From Mycolicibacterium komossense (GTDB taxonomy: Bacteria; Actinomycetota; Actinomycetes; Mycobacteriales; Mycobacteriaceae): a stretch of DNA of 64,000 nucleotides. This document shows positions 40,207 through 51,604 of this stretch, piece after piece (position 1 is the first letter of the stretch; every line of letters starts with the position of its first letter). The notes beneath the pieces were generated by a model that saw nothing but the letters and a program-made list of their open reading frames with translations, did not search any database and was not told the origin of the DNA. The stretch spans positions 1 through 64,000 of the forward strand of contig NZ_JACKTY010000050.1 of NCBI RefSeq assembly GCF_025822605.1, read 5' to 3'. A program made the translations under genes and the position numbers.

Positions 40207-42534
40207 TCAACCCAGAGCGGCGAGCACAATGCCGAGAACCGAGATGGCTCCGGCCTTGTCGAGAGGGTCATTACCGTTGCCGCACTTGGGGGATTGCACA
40301 CACGACGGGCATCCATTCGGACACTCACACGCGGTGATCGCCGCGGCCGTCGCGCCGAGCCACGTCGCCGCCTGCCGGTACCCGCGCTCCGCGAATCCCG
40401 CACCGCCGGGATGGCCGTCGTAGACGAACACCGTCGGTAGGCCTTCCGGGCCGACAACGGTGGACAGCCCGCCGATATCTCCGCGATCGCAGCTGGCCAC
40501 CAGCGGCAGCAGGCCGATCGCTGCGTGTTCGGCAGCATGCAGCGAGCCCGGTATGCGGAAGTCGTCAATACCGTTGTGCTGCAAAATGTCCGGGGTCAAG
40601 GTGTACATCGCCGCCACAGTTGGCAAAGTGCTGGTAGGCATGTCGAGTTCGACGAAGTCGATGACCTCACCGGCCAGCGTTCGCCGCAGGAACCCGACCA
40701 CCGTGTGAGACACCGCGACGGGGACCAGGCCGAGGCCGACCTCGCCCAGAGTGGTGCGCTCGCCGGCACCGGTCACCGAGATATCTGTCACCTCACGGGC
40801 ATACGTGGTGTAGCCGGGGTCTTCGGCGTGGACGAACGCGATGCCCTCCTCGAAGTCCAGCGAATCGACCAGGTACGTCTCGCCCTGGTGCAGGTACACC
40901 GCGCCCGGGTGCACGGTCGCGGGAGCCTGACCCGCACTCACCCCGCCCAGCATTCGACCGGTGCCGGTCTCCAGAATCGCGATCTGGCCGCCGCTCGATC
41001 CGCGGATGTCGACCGCGGGATGCGGGTCGACGCCAGGGGCGGGGAAGTATCGGCCGCTTCGGCGGCGTAGTAACCCGTCGTCGACCAGCTCGGCCGCCAC
41101 CTTTTCGGCATCCCAGCTGCGCACTTCCGCCTCCTCGACTGGCAGTTCGGCTGCCGCGCAGAGCAATTGGGGGCCGAGCACGTACGGGTTGGCGGGGTCG
41201 ATGACGACGCGCTCGATAGGTTTGTCCAGCAGGGCGGCCGGGTGGTGTACCAGGTAGGTGTCCAGCGGGTCGTCGCGGGCGATGAGCACGATCAGCGCAC
41301 CCTGGCCGCGCCGCCCCGACCGGCCGGCCTGCTGCCAGAACGACGTCACCGTGCCCGGAAAGCCCGCCAGTATGACCGCGTCCAGCCCGGCGATATCGAC
41401 CCCGAGTTCGAGGGCGTTGGTGGTGGCCAGGCCCCGTATCTCGCCGTCGAGCAGGGCGCGCTCGAGGGCCCTCCGGTCCTCGGCCAGGTATCCGGCCCGG
41501 TAGGAAGCGACCTTGCCCGCGAGTTCCGGCGCGATCTCCTCGAGCCGGGCCCGCGTGCCCAGCGCGGTCAGCTCGGCGCCGCGACGCGATCGCACGAAGG
41601 TCAGGGTGCGGGCGCCCTCGACCATCAGGTCGGCCATCACGCGGGCCGCCTCGGCTCCCGCCGACCGCCGCACCGGCGCACCGTTCTCGCCGGTGATATC
41701 GGTGCGCAGCGCGGGTTCCCAGAGTGCGACCGTGCGCGCGCCCTGCGGGGAGCCGTCGTCGGTCACTTCGGCGACGCTGCTGCCGATCAGCTCCGCGGCG
41801 GTCTGACCAGGTGAGGCGGTGGTGGCGCTGGCGAAGATCACGGTTGGCCCGGCGCCGTCGGGTGAATACCGCGCCGCCAACCGCAACAGCCGTCGCAACA
41901 CCATGGCTACGTTGGAGCCGAAAATCCCGCGGTAGTAATGGCATTCGTCGACCACCACGTAGCGAAGCCCGCGCAGGAAGACCGCCCAGCGGGCGTGTCT
42001 GCGCAGCATCGACAGGTGGATCATGTCCGGATTGGAGAACAGCCAGCGGGACCGCTCGCGGGCAAATCGGCGGACCTCCGAAGGGCTGTCGCCGTCATAG
42101 GATGTCGGCGCCACATCGGCGAGGGCGGGGATCGCCGCAGTCAGCGCATGGGCGGTTCGCAACTGGTCATGTCCGAGCGCCTTGGTCGGCGCGAGATAGA
42201 GCGCTCTGGCTCGGGGATCGGCGGCCAACGTCGTCAGGATCGGCAGTTGGTAGGCCAACGACTTACCCGACGCGGTGCCCGTGCTGATCACCACGTGCCG
42301 GCCCTGATATGCCAGGTCAGCGGCCTCGGATTGATGAGACCACGGCGCGCTGATTCCGCGCTCAGTGAAGGCGTGCACCACTTCGGGGTCGGCCCACTGG
42401 GGCCAGCTCTGCCTGCAGCCCTGTCGCGGCGGTAATTCGGCGATATGAAGCATCGATTGCTCGTGGGAGCCGGCGCGGTTATCGGTGCCCGAGATGGCAG
42501 CGGAGAGCAGTTCGCTGCCGAAGTTCGCCGTCAC
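40207..42534 (-). CDS. DEAD/DEAH-box helicase with DUF1998 domain (Rv3649-like)
   Basis: A 775-residue SF2 helicase. Motif I is STGTASGKSLAY, motif II VVDECHYYRG (DECH), motif III FASATTAS, motif IV-V ALELGVDIAGLDAVI, motif VI QQAGRSGRRGQGA. The C-terminal part has the DUF1998 zinc module with CECPNGCPSC and CGNGNDPLDK. These MrfA-type helicases act in DNA repair. ATG 42534 is used. Divergent from cspA. Confidence 0.93.
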   Translation of the reverse strand: MTANFGSELLSAAISGTDNRAGSHEQSMLHIAELPPRQGCRQSWPQWADPEVVHAFTERGISAPWSHQSEAADLAYQGRHVVISTGTASGKSLAYQLPILTTLAADPRARALYLAPTKALGHDQLRTAHALTAAIPALADVAPTSYDGDSPSEVRRFARERSRWLFSNPDMIHLSMLRRHARWAVFLRGLRYVVVDECHYYRGIFGSNVAMVLRRLLRLAARYSPDGAGPTVIFASATTASPGQTAAELIGSSVAEVTDDGSPQGARTVALWEPALRTDITGENGAPVRRSAGAEAARVMADLMVEGARTLTFVRSRRGAELTALGTRARLEEIAPELAGKVASYRAGYLAEDRRALERALLDGEIRGLATTNALELGVDIAGLDAVILAGFPGTVTSFWQQAGRSGRRGQGALIVLIARDDPLDTYLVHHPAALLDKPIERVVIDPANPYVLGPQLLCAAAELPVEEAEVRSWDAEKVAAELVDDGLLRRRSGRYFPAPGVDPHPAVDIRGSSGGQIAILETGTGRMLGGVSAGQAPATVHPGAVYLHQGETYLVDSLDFEEGIAFVHAEDPGYTTYAREVTDISVTGAGERTTLGEVGLGLVPVAVSHTVVGFLRRTLAGEVIDFVELDMPTSTLPTVAAMYTLTPDILQHNGIDDFRIPGSLHAAEHAAIGLLPLVASCDRGDIGGLSTVVGPEGLPTVFVYDGHPGGAGFAERGYRQAATWLGATAAAITACECPNGCPSCVQSPKCGNGNDPLDKAGAISVLGIVLAALG

Positions 42535-42750
42535 ACCTGGAATTGTTCACCAGTTGGTAGCAATCAGGCTTACGCGGCAGCTCAGATCATGATTTGATGA
42601 ACACGGTCGCAGCTTCTGTGTGGTGTCAAAGCTTTCGCAGGATCGACGTTGCGATCGCGGTTCCTGCGAAGGATGCGGTCGGAACGGGCCCGGTGCACCG
42701 GAAGTCGGTGGGCCGCACCCGGTATGTACAAGGTTAGGAAAGATCGAGAG
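42535..42750 (+). promoter_or_regulatory. cspA leader and promoter region
   Basis: A 216-bp gap between divergent helicase and cspA starts. It holds GTAGCAATCAGG and a ribosome site TTAGGAAAGATCGAGAG just before the cspA ATG at 42751. Long structured leaders are usual for cold-shock genes; I see no further gene. Confidence 0.45.
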
Positions 42751-42954
42751 ATGCCACAGGGAACTGTGAAGTGGTTTAACGCGGAAAAGGGCTTCGGCTT
42801 CATTGCCCCCGAGGACGGCTCCGCTGACGTTTTCGTCCACTACACGGAAATTCAGGGCAGCGGATTCCGCACCCTGGAAGAGAACCAGAAGGTCGAGTTC
42901 GAGGTCGGCCAGAGCCCGAAAGGCCCCCAGGCCACGGGCGTTCGCGCGGTCTGA
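42751..42954 (+). CDS. cspA: Cold shock protein A
   Basis: A 67-residue OB-fold RNA/DNA chaperone. It contains both nucleic-acid motifs KGFGFI and DVFVHY, preceded by QGTVKWFNAEKG. The start at ATG 42751 is behind GGAAAGATCGAG. Monocistronic, with its own terminator. Confidence 0.97.
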   Translation: MPQGTVKWFNAEKGFGFIAPEDGSADVFVHYTEIQGSGFRTLEENQKVEFEVGQSPKGPQATGVRAV

Positions 42955-42969
42955 CCGAGCGCTACTGAA

Positions 42970-43017
42970 GAAAACTCCCCCGGCGGTCCCACCAAGGGCA
43001 ATACCGGGGGTGTTTTC
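42970..43017 (+). terminator. cspA terminator
   Basis: GAAAACTCCCCCGG (42970-42983) pairs with CCGGGGGTGTTTTC (43004-43017) with a single mismatch and ends in TTTTC, a conventional intrinsic terminator 15 bp after cspA. Confidence 0.85.
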
Positions 43018-43094
43018 GTCTCAGTCGCGATTTGCGCGGTGTCTTGCAGGCCTGGCGTCACGGCAGGCGGGGCCGACTGGCTTACTGTCGTGAC

Positions 43095-43673
43095 GTGAGT
43101 CAGCTGTCCTTCTTCTCGGCTGAGTCGGTGCCTCCTGCGGTCGCCGACCTCACCGGGTTGCTCGCTGCGGCCGGTCAGGTGGTTCTCGTCGGGTCGGGTG
43201 CGCGGCTGTCGGTGGTCGTCGACCGACTGTGGCGCGCCAAGGCGCTGGCCGAGATGATCGGCGACAGCGGTCTGGTGCCTGAAATCGGTCGCACTGACGA
43301 GGACACCCCATTAATAAGGACAGCCGTCGACCCGCGATTGGTCACGGTTGCCCGGGAGTGGACCCGGGGAGCGGTGAAGACGGTCCCGCCGCACTGGCTG
43401 CCGGGTCCGCGTGAACTGCGGGCGTGGACACTGGCCGCCGGTTACCCAGAAGCCGACCGCTATCTGCTGGGCCTGGACCCGCACGCTCCCGATACGCATT
43501 CCACGCTGGCGTCGGCCCTGATGCGGGTCGGAATTGCACCAACCTTGATCGGTACCAGAGGTGCTCGTCCGGCCCTGCGTATAAGTGGTCGCCGAAGGCT
43601 ATCGCGCCTGGTAGAGAACGTGGGGGAACCTCCCGACGATATCGAGGCGTTCGCTTGTTGGCCGCGGGTTTGA
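43095..43673 (+). CDS. Conserved hypothetical protein (Rv3647c-like)
   Basis: A 192-residue protein from GTG 43095 (VSQLSFFSAESVPPAVADL). No signal peptide or membrane helix. Conserved-looking blocks are VVLVGSGARLSVVV, VDRLWRAKALAEM, HWLPGPRELRAWTLAAGYPE and GRRRLSRLVENVGEPP. Lies just upstream of topA, as in M. tuberculosis. No function is assigned; the constant linkage to topA and cspA may point to nucleic-acid metabolism. Confidence 0.85.
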   Translation: MSQLSFFSAESVPPAVADLTGLLAAAGQVVLVGSGARLSVVVDRLWRAKALAEMIGDSGLVPEIGRTDEDTPLIRTAVDPRLVTVAREWTRGAVKTVPPHWLPGPRELRAWTLAAGYPEADRYLLGLDPHAPDTHSTLASALMRVGIAPTLIGTRGARPALRISGRRRLSRLVENVGEPPDDIEAFACWPRV

Positions 43674-43816
43674 GGCTGATGTGGGGCCATTGTGGAGGGG
43701 AGTCAGTTTGCGTCGGCACGCGCACAATGCAAAATTGGCAGTTGCCCGCAGGCTCGGGAGGCCTAATCGGGCCTGGAACGCGGGATTGAGAAAGAGTGCT
43801 GGGAGCGTAAGCGCAG

Positions 43817-46645
<2,829 letters not shown>

Positions 46646-46723
46646 CTCGTTCGACGACCGATGCAGAGCGCGGAGCTTGCGGAGCGCGATGAGGAGGAGT
46701 CGGACAATCTGACCTGATTGCTG

Positions 46724-48331
46724 TTAGGTCTGCCGCGAAAACTCGCTGGGCACAGCTAGATTCATCGGCCGAGCCAACTGGGTGGGGGAGGTGCGACCGC
46801 GCAGGTCGACGATCTCGCCGACGTTCCAGCACAGCGCCTCGGAATCCAGTGCGTCGCTGACGGCATTCGCCGATGCCAGGACATGGCCGTTCTCCAGCTT
46901 GGCCAGCTCGGTGAGGCGGGCGGCCTCGTTGACCGGGTCACCGATCACGGTGTATTCGAAGCGGGCTTGCGCCCCGATATGCCCGGCGATCGCTCGGCCG
47001 GAGGACACCCCGATCCCGAATTCCGCACCGCCGAGCACCGGAAGCAGCTCGTCGTGCAGTTCGCGGGCGGCGGCCAGCGCGGCCCCGGCGCCGTCGGGAT
47101 GTTCGATGGGGGCGCCGAAGATGGCCAGGGCGGCGTCACCCTGGAATTTGTTGACGAATCCGCCGTGGCGGGCCACCGTGTCCACCACCACCCGGAAGAA
47201 CTCATTGAGCAGGACGACGACCTCGGCGGGATCCCGGGTGGAGGCCAGCCGGGTAGAGCCGACCAGGTCGACGAACAAAACGGCCACGTTGCGTTCCTGC
47301 CCGCCCAGTTCGGTGCCGCGTTCCAGCGCCCGACGGGCCACATCCTCGCCCACATAGCGGCCGAACAGGTCGCGCAGCCGTTGCCGCTCGGACAGATCGC
47401 GGACCATGTCGTTGAAGCCGGCCTGTAGCAGGCCCAACTCGCTGGCATCGTAGATCTGCATGTGGGCGTTGTAGTTGCCGCGCTGGACCTCACCGAGGGC
47501 CCAGCGCAGCTGTCGCAGCGGGTCGGCGATCGACATGGCGACCAGCACGGTCCCCGCCAGCCCGATCCCGAGCGCCGCCAGGGCCATCAGCAGGATCGGG
47601 GTCAGTGTCTTGTCGGCGTTGGCCTCGAACAGCGAGAGCTTGCTGGCCAGTACCGACAGCACGATCGCCAGCAACGGCACCCCGGTGCTCAGCACCCAGG
47701 TCAGGACCTGGCGCAGGATCACCCCCGGCGCCCGGAAGCTCTCCGGCACGCCGCCACGCAGCGCCGCGACTGCGACGGGTCGCAGTACCCGTTCGGACTG
47801 CAGGTAACCGATGATCGCGGTGGCCGTGGCGCCCAGGCCGGTCGCGATAGCCAGCACGGGCGCGATCCGGCTGCCGACCGACCAGCTGGCGAGGATGAAG
47901 ACGGTGCCGCCGATAAACCAGTTGACCAGGCTGATCGTCGTCCGATAGATCGGCATTCGCAGCGCGCGGGTGCGTGCCACAGCGGTCGCGGCGGGGTCCG
48001 GATCGGCGAGTAGCCCGTCGCGGCGCTGCCAGCGCAGTACCGGCACCAGCAGTCGCAGGCTGACCAGCGAGCCGACGAGGAAGGAGACCAGCAGCACCGC
48101 GATGAAAATCGCCAGGTTGGCTGCGGGCAGATCCTGGAGCTGGAGCCGGTCCTCCGGGGGCAGCCCGAAGCGCAGGAAACCCAGGACGAACAGCGCGCCG
48201 ATGATATCGGCCTGCAGCATGCCGAGGGTGAACACCGGCCAGGGCGTGCGAACCAACCAGCGGACGAATGCGTTCGCTCGTCCCCTCGGTGCCGCCGCGG
48301 TGTTCACATCGATAACCGTATCGGTCGACAC
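46724..48331 (-). CDS. Membrane adenylate cyclase with HAMP domain (Rv3645-like)
   Basis: A 535-residue class III cyclase from GTG 48331. Six membrane helices (about 30-265) are followed by a HAMP linker (DPLRQLRWALGEVQRGNYN) and a cyclase domain. VLFVDLVGSTRLAS and NKFQGDAALAIFGAP supply the metal-binding Asp residues and the substrate-binding Lys; YTVIGDPVNEAARL carries the Asp/Asn pair and transition-state Arg. Full set indicates activity. Output would feed Crp. Convergent with topA and divergent from holB. Confidence 0.93.
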   Translation of the reverse strand: MSTDTVIDVNTAAAPRGRANAFVRWLVRTPWPVFTLGMLQADIIGALFVLGFLRFGLPPEDRLQLQDLPAANLAIFIAVLLVSFLVGSLVSLRLLVPVLRWQRRDGLLADPDPAATAVARTRALRMPIYRTTISLVNWFIGGTVFILASWSVGSRIAPVLAIATGLGATATAIIGYLQSERVLRPVAVAALRGGVPESFRAPGVILRQVLTWVLSTGVPLLAIVLSVLASKLSLFEANADKTLTPILLMALAALGIGLAGTVLVAMSIADPLRQLRWALGEVQRGNYNAHMQIYDASELGLLQAGFNDMVRDLSERQRLRDLFGRYVGEDVARRALERGTELGGQERNVAVLFVDLVGSTRLASTRDPAEVVVLLNEFFRVVVDTVARHGGFVNKFQGDAALAIFGAPIEHPDGAGAALAAARELHDELLPVLGGAEFGIGVSSGRAIAGHIGAQARFEYTVIGDPVNEAARLTELAKLENGHVLASANAVSDALDSEALCWNVGEIVDLRGRTSPTQLARPMNLAVPSEFSRQT

Positions 48332-48400
48332 GGACCAAACTGAACCTTCGCGAACAGCTGGTGACCGGCGGTGTCACCGCTGACCACTAGTCTTGCGACG

Positions 48401-49609
48401 GTGTCAGGGGTTTTCACGCGGTTGGTGGGGCAGCATGCCGTCGAGGAGCAGCTGGTGGCTGCCGCGGTCGCGGCGCGCGGTGACGGTGCTCACAGTGGCG
48501 TGACGTCGGGTTCCATGACGCATGCCTGGCTGGTGACGGGCCCACCCGGCTCGGGCCGCTCCGTTGCCGCGTTGTGCTTTGCCGCGGCCCTGCAGTGCAC
48601 CTCCGAGGGGGTGCCGGGCTGCGGCGAATGTCGGGCGTGCACCACCACGATGGCGGGCACACACGCCGACGTTCGCCGGATCATCCCAGAAGGGCTGTCC
48701 ATCGGTGTCGATGAGATGCGGGCCATCGTGCAGATCGCGTCGCGGCGACCCAGCACGGGCCGCTGGCAGATCGTCGTGGTCGAGGATGCGGACCGGTTGA
48801 CTGAAGGCGCGGCGAACGCCCTGCTGAAGGTCGTCGAAGAGCCCCCGGCGTCCACGGTGTTCCTGTTGTGTGCGCCGTCGGTCGATCCCGAGGACATCTC
48901 GGTGACGCTGCGGTCGCGCTGTCGGCACGTCGCCCTGGTGACACCGGGTGCAGACGCCATCGCCCGGGTGCTGATCGAATCGGACGGGATCAGCGCAGAG
49001 GAGGCGCACTGGGCGGCATCCGTCAGCGGCGGCCACGTCGGGCGGGCGCGTCGGCTGGCGACCGATCCCGAGGCCAGGGAACGGCGCAAGCGGGCACTCG
49101 GGCTGGCGCGGGATGCGGCCACCCCTTCGCGCACCTACGCCGCCGCAGAGGAACTCGTCGCTTCGGCGGATGTCGAGGCGAAGGCGCTGACCGAGGGCCG
49201 CAACGAGTCCGAGGCGGAGGAATTGCGGACCGCGCTCGGTGCCGGCGGGACCGGTAAGGGTACGGCCGGCACGATGCGTGGCGCCGCCGGTGCGATCAAA
49301 GACCTTGAGAAGCGGCAGAAGTCGCGACAGACCAGGGCGTCGCGCGATGCCCTGGACCGGGCCTTGATCGATTTGGCCACGTATTTCCGGGATGCGCTGT
49401 TCGTCTCTGCGGGCGCAGGCGCGGTGGCCCCGAATCATCCGGACATGGCGGAGAAGGTGGCGGCGATGGCGGCGCATGCCTCCCCGGAGAAGCTGCTGCG
49501 TTGTATCGAGGCGGTGCTGGAATGCCGGGAGGCGCTCGCTGTCAACGTCAAGCCGAAATTCGCCGTCGACGCAATGGTCGCGACCGTCGGGCAGGCTCTG
49601 CTCGACTGA
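48401..49609 (+). CDS. holB: DNA polymerase III delta-prime subunit
   Basis: A 402-residue clamp-loader subunit from GTG 48401. The AAA+ core has GPPGSGRSVAA, a P-loop in which the lysine is Arg, as expected in non-hydrolysing delta-prime subunits, the zinc-ribbon C-x2-C-type CGECRAC, VVEDADRLTEGAANALLKVVEE-type sensor segments (VVEDADRL, NALLKVVEEPP) and the SRC motif in LRSRCRHV. Rv3644c equivalent. Followed by tRNA-Thr. Confidence 0.92.
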   Translation: MSGVFTRLVGQHAVEEQLVAAAVAARGDGAHSGVTSGSMTHAWLVTGPPGSGRSVAALCFAAALQCTSEGVPGCGECRACTTTMAGTHADVRRIIPEGLSIGVDEMRAIVQIASRRPSTGRWQIVVVEDADRLTEGAANALLKVVEEPPASTVFLLCAPSVDPEDISVTLRSRCRHVALVTPGADAIARVLIESDGISAEEAHWAASVSGGHVGRARRLATDPEARERRKRALGLARDAATPSRTYAAAEELVASADVEAKALTEGRNESEAEELRTALGAGGTGKGTAGTMRGAAGAIKDLEKRQKSRQTRASRDALDRALIDLATYFRDALFVSAGAGAVAPNHPDMAEKVAAMAAHASPEKLLRCIEAVLECREALAVNVKPKFAVDAMVATVGQALLD

Positions 49610-49697
49610 GTTTGGGCGGGCCGATGGGCCTGCCGTAGACTCGTGCCGCCTGGATGTGATGAGCGCTTGCGTGAAGAGCGTTGATGTAGCCGGGTAC

Positions 49698-49770
49698 GCC
49701 GCCCTAGCTCAGTCGGTAGAGCATCTCACTCGTAATGAGAAGGTCAGGGGTTCGATTCCCCTGGGCGGCT
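49698..49770 (+). tRNA. tRNA-Thr (CGT)
   Basis: Acceptor GCCGCCC pairs with GGGCGGC; D-arm AGCTCAGTCGGTAGAGC; anticodon stem TCTCA/TGAGA with loop CTCGTAA (anticodon CGT); T-arm GGGGTTCGATTCCCC. CCA is not encoded. Lies 88 bp after holB. Confidence 0.96.
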
Positions 49771-49792
49771 CTCACGTTCTCCGCGATTTGGG

Positions 49793-50038
49793 TTAGTTGT
49801 CGCCCGGAATTGCGGTCGCGGGAGTCGGTGCTTTGACCGTCGGGGTGAACTTGTTGCCGCCAGTGGGGTCGAGGCCCTTCTCCGTCGGCGTCGCCGACGG
49901 AGAAGTCGTGGTCGATGTCGACGTGGGCGGCGTCGGTTTCTCTTCCTTGGAGCAGGCGGAGAGCGCTCCCGTGGCAACGGTTGCGACGGCAGCCAGTACG
50001 GCCACCGTTCGGCGCCCAGCGGTGTGACGAGTCGTCAT
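49793..50038 (-). CDS. Small lipoprotein
   Basis: An 81-residue precursor with a signal peptide (RRTVAVLAAVATVATGA) and lipobox LSAC. The mature part is Ser/Thr/Pro-rich (PPTSTSTTTSPSATPTEKG) and probably surface-exposed and unstructured. No enzymatic motif. The first of three small secreted proteins in this stretch, each with its own ribosome site. Confidence 0.8.
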   Translation of the reverse strand: MTTRHTAGRRTVAVLAAVATVATGALSACSKEEKPTPPTSTSTTTSPSATPTEKGLDPTGGNKFTPTVKAPTPATAIPGDN

Positions 50039-50062
50039 GATTCGGTCGCTTTCTCCAAGTGT

Positions 50063-50416
50063 CTATGTCTGGCCGGGATCGATGCCGCAGCGGTCGCGGA
50101 AATCGGTCAGTGGTTGGCGGATGGCGTGCAGCTCGTCGCGGGCCTGCGGGTTGGCGTCGAGATAGTCCTGCACCATCGGCCTGATCTGATCAACGGGCTG
50201 CCCTTTGAGGCCGGTGAAGAAGGCGTTGATATCTGGATGGGTGAACAGGTAGATAGACATTGACGCGGATACGCTTGCGGCCACCTGAGCCCGGTCGCCG
50301 GCGGTGCAGTTGGGCGGCGGATCGGCCGGCACGGGCGCCGCAAGAGCGAGCAGTGCGGCACCCGCGACCATGGCACCGCAGATCGTGCGACGGGCTAGCG
50401 GGACTGTGAACGTCAT
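50063..50416 (-). CDS. Secreted haemophore-like protein (Rv0203 family)
   Basis: A 117-residue precursor with a signal peptide (GAMVAGAALLALAAPVPA). The mature domain NCTAGDRAQVAASVSASMS, YLFTHPDINAFFTGLKG, VQDYLDANPQARDEL and FRDRCGID is the mycobacterial haemophore-related family pattern, with two cysteines likely joined by a disulfide. Rv0203-type proteins bind haem outside the cell. Metal or haem ligands cannot be confirmed by eye. Confidence 0.82.
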   Translation of the reverse strand: MTFTVPLARRTICGAMVAGAALLALAAPVPADPPPNCTAGDRAQVAASVSASMSIYLFTHPDINAFFTGLKGQPVDQIRPMVQDYLDANPQARDELHAIRQPLTDFRDRCGIDPGQT

Positions 50417-50458
50417 CGTCGACTCCTTTGACTCAGGTCGAGTTCACTTCGGGGCTGC

Positions 50459-50794
50459 CTAGCCTCGGCCGGGCCGGCCGCCGCCGCCGATTATCGGGCC
50501 ACCACCGCCACCGCCACCGCCACCGCCCGGCTGACCTGGCCTGATGGGAGGAAGGTCGATGTAGATCTGGGGATCCCAATCGTCGTAGTAGGCGCATAGT
50601 GGGTCGTTGTAGCTGCAGGGGTACGGATCGAAGGTCGGGGCGGGCGCTGAGCCGCCGCGCACGGTGCCGGTGCTGGAGCACAAGCTGCTGCCGCCGCTGT
50701 AGTTGCAGTCGGCGGCAGCCGGCGGCGCGGTGACGGTGACCAGGGCGGCGGCTGCGGTCAGCGCTGGAATCAGATATCCGAGTCGCCCGTACAT
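50459..50794 (-). CDS. Secreted Gly-rich protein
   Basis: A 111-residue precursor: signal peptide (LIPALTAAAALVTVTAPPAAA), then ADCNYSGGSSLCSS, GSAPAPTFDPYPCSYND, and a Gly run of ten in the tail. Cysteine pairs suggest a small disulfide domain. Similar mycobacterial exported proteins begin CNYSGG after cleavage. Role unknown. Confidence 0.75.
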   Translation of the reverse strand: MYGRLGYLIPALTAAAALVTVTAPPAAADCNYSGGSSLCSSTGTVRGGSAPAPTFDPYPCSYNDPLCAYYDDWDPQIYIDLPPIRPGQPGGGGGGGGGGPIIGGGGRPGRG

Positions 50795-51041
50795 GACTGG
50801 CCTCCCACCGCAGGTGTCTTGGGATCGTACTCATCCTGGAGCAAAAATTGACGAAGATACGGAAAAATGGGGTTGGCTTTCGATATCGCGGTGCCGCGGG
50901 CCGAAACAGCTAGCAAAGGCGAGGGATTTTTGAATTCAAAAAGACTGTCCTGCAACGCTATTGATGGCACAACAATCTCCGACCTGGAGCGCGGCGCGGT
51001 GTTAATGTTCGGCTGTTCACGGATTCCGGGGATGGAGAGTA

Positions 51042-51599
51042 ATGGCGTCTGAATCTGCGTGGAGCAAACCGGCGGCGATGGCGCTCCCGAGGGAGGGCTA
51101 CTTCGAGCCGAAGCGGGGTCGATACGGGCCGATATATCCCAGAACCCCTGCCTGCTACGGCTTTTCGATCATCGCAAAGGTCAAAGAAGGTCGTGAAGAC
51201 GCAGTTCGGGCTTACGGCAAGCAGATCGAACAAACCATCGCGGCGAGTCCCCAGGCTTTGGCGCCACTCAAGCTGCACTACCTGCGGTGGAATCTCTTCG
51301 ACATCGGCTCTGGTCTGCACTTCCAATACATGGGCATCTTCGACACCGACTTCGACAAGTACACCGAGGACGCGATCAAGCTGTTCAGCGCCACCGGGAT
51401 CACCACCGTGTTCACCAATCTCGAAGGCTTCCCGGAGGATTGGAAGACCAACCCGGAAGCGTTCATCACATTCGTCCGTGACCACCACTGCCCGAGTTTC
51501 CTGGAGTACGGCGAGTACCCGTATGTCACCGCCGACGAGATCAAGAAGGCGCTGCGGCTCAAGGACGCGTTCTCCGACATGCTCGACCAGATGCAGTAA
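51042..51599 (+). CDS. Hypothetical protein, first gene of DyP operon
   Basis: A 185-residue soluble protein from ATG 51042. An alternating strand-helix arrangement (YGFSIIAKVKEGREDAVRAY, LHYLRWNLF, GSGLHFQYMGIFDTDFDKY, HHCPSFLEYGEYPYV) suggests a ferredoxin-like (dimeric alpha/beta barrel) fold similar to DyP and antibiotic-monooxygenase domains. It is 5 bp before the DyP-like gene, so it is certainly cotranscribed with it. Possible partner or regulatory half-fold; not assigned. Confidence 0.72.
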   Translation: MASESAWSKPAAMALPREGYFEPKRGRYGPIYPRTPACYGFSIIAKVKEGREDAVRAYGKQIEQTIAASPQALAPLKLHYLRWNLFDIGSGLHFQYMGIFDTDFDKYTEDAIKLFSATGITTVFTNLEGFPEDWKTNPEAFITFVRDHHCPSFLEYGEYPYVTADEIKKALRLKDAFSDMLDQMQ

Positions 51600-51604
51600 C
51601 GGCG

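Noticed and set aside
47490..48377. 295-codon - strand frame overlapping the cyclase
   Set aside because: Shifted frame of the cyclase membrane domain, Arg-rich and lacking any motif.
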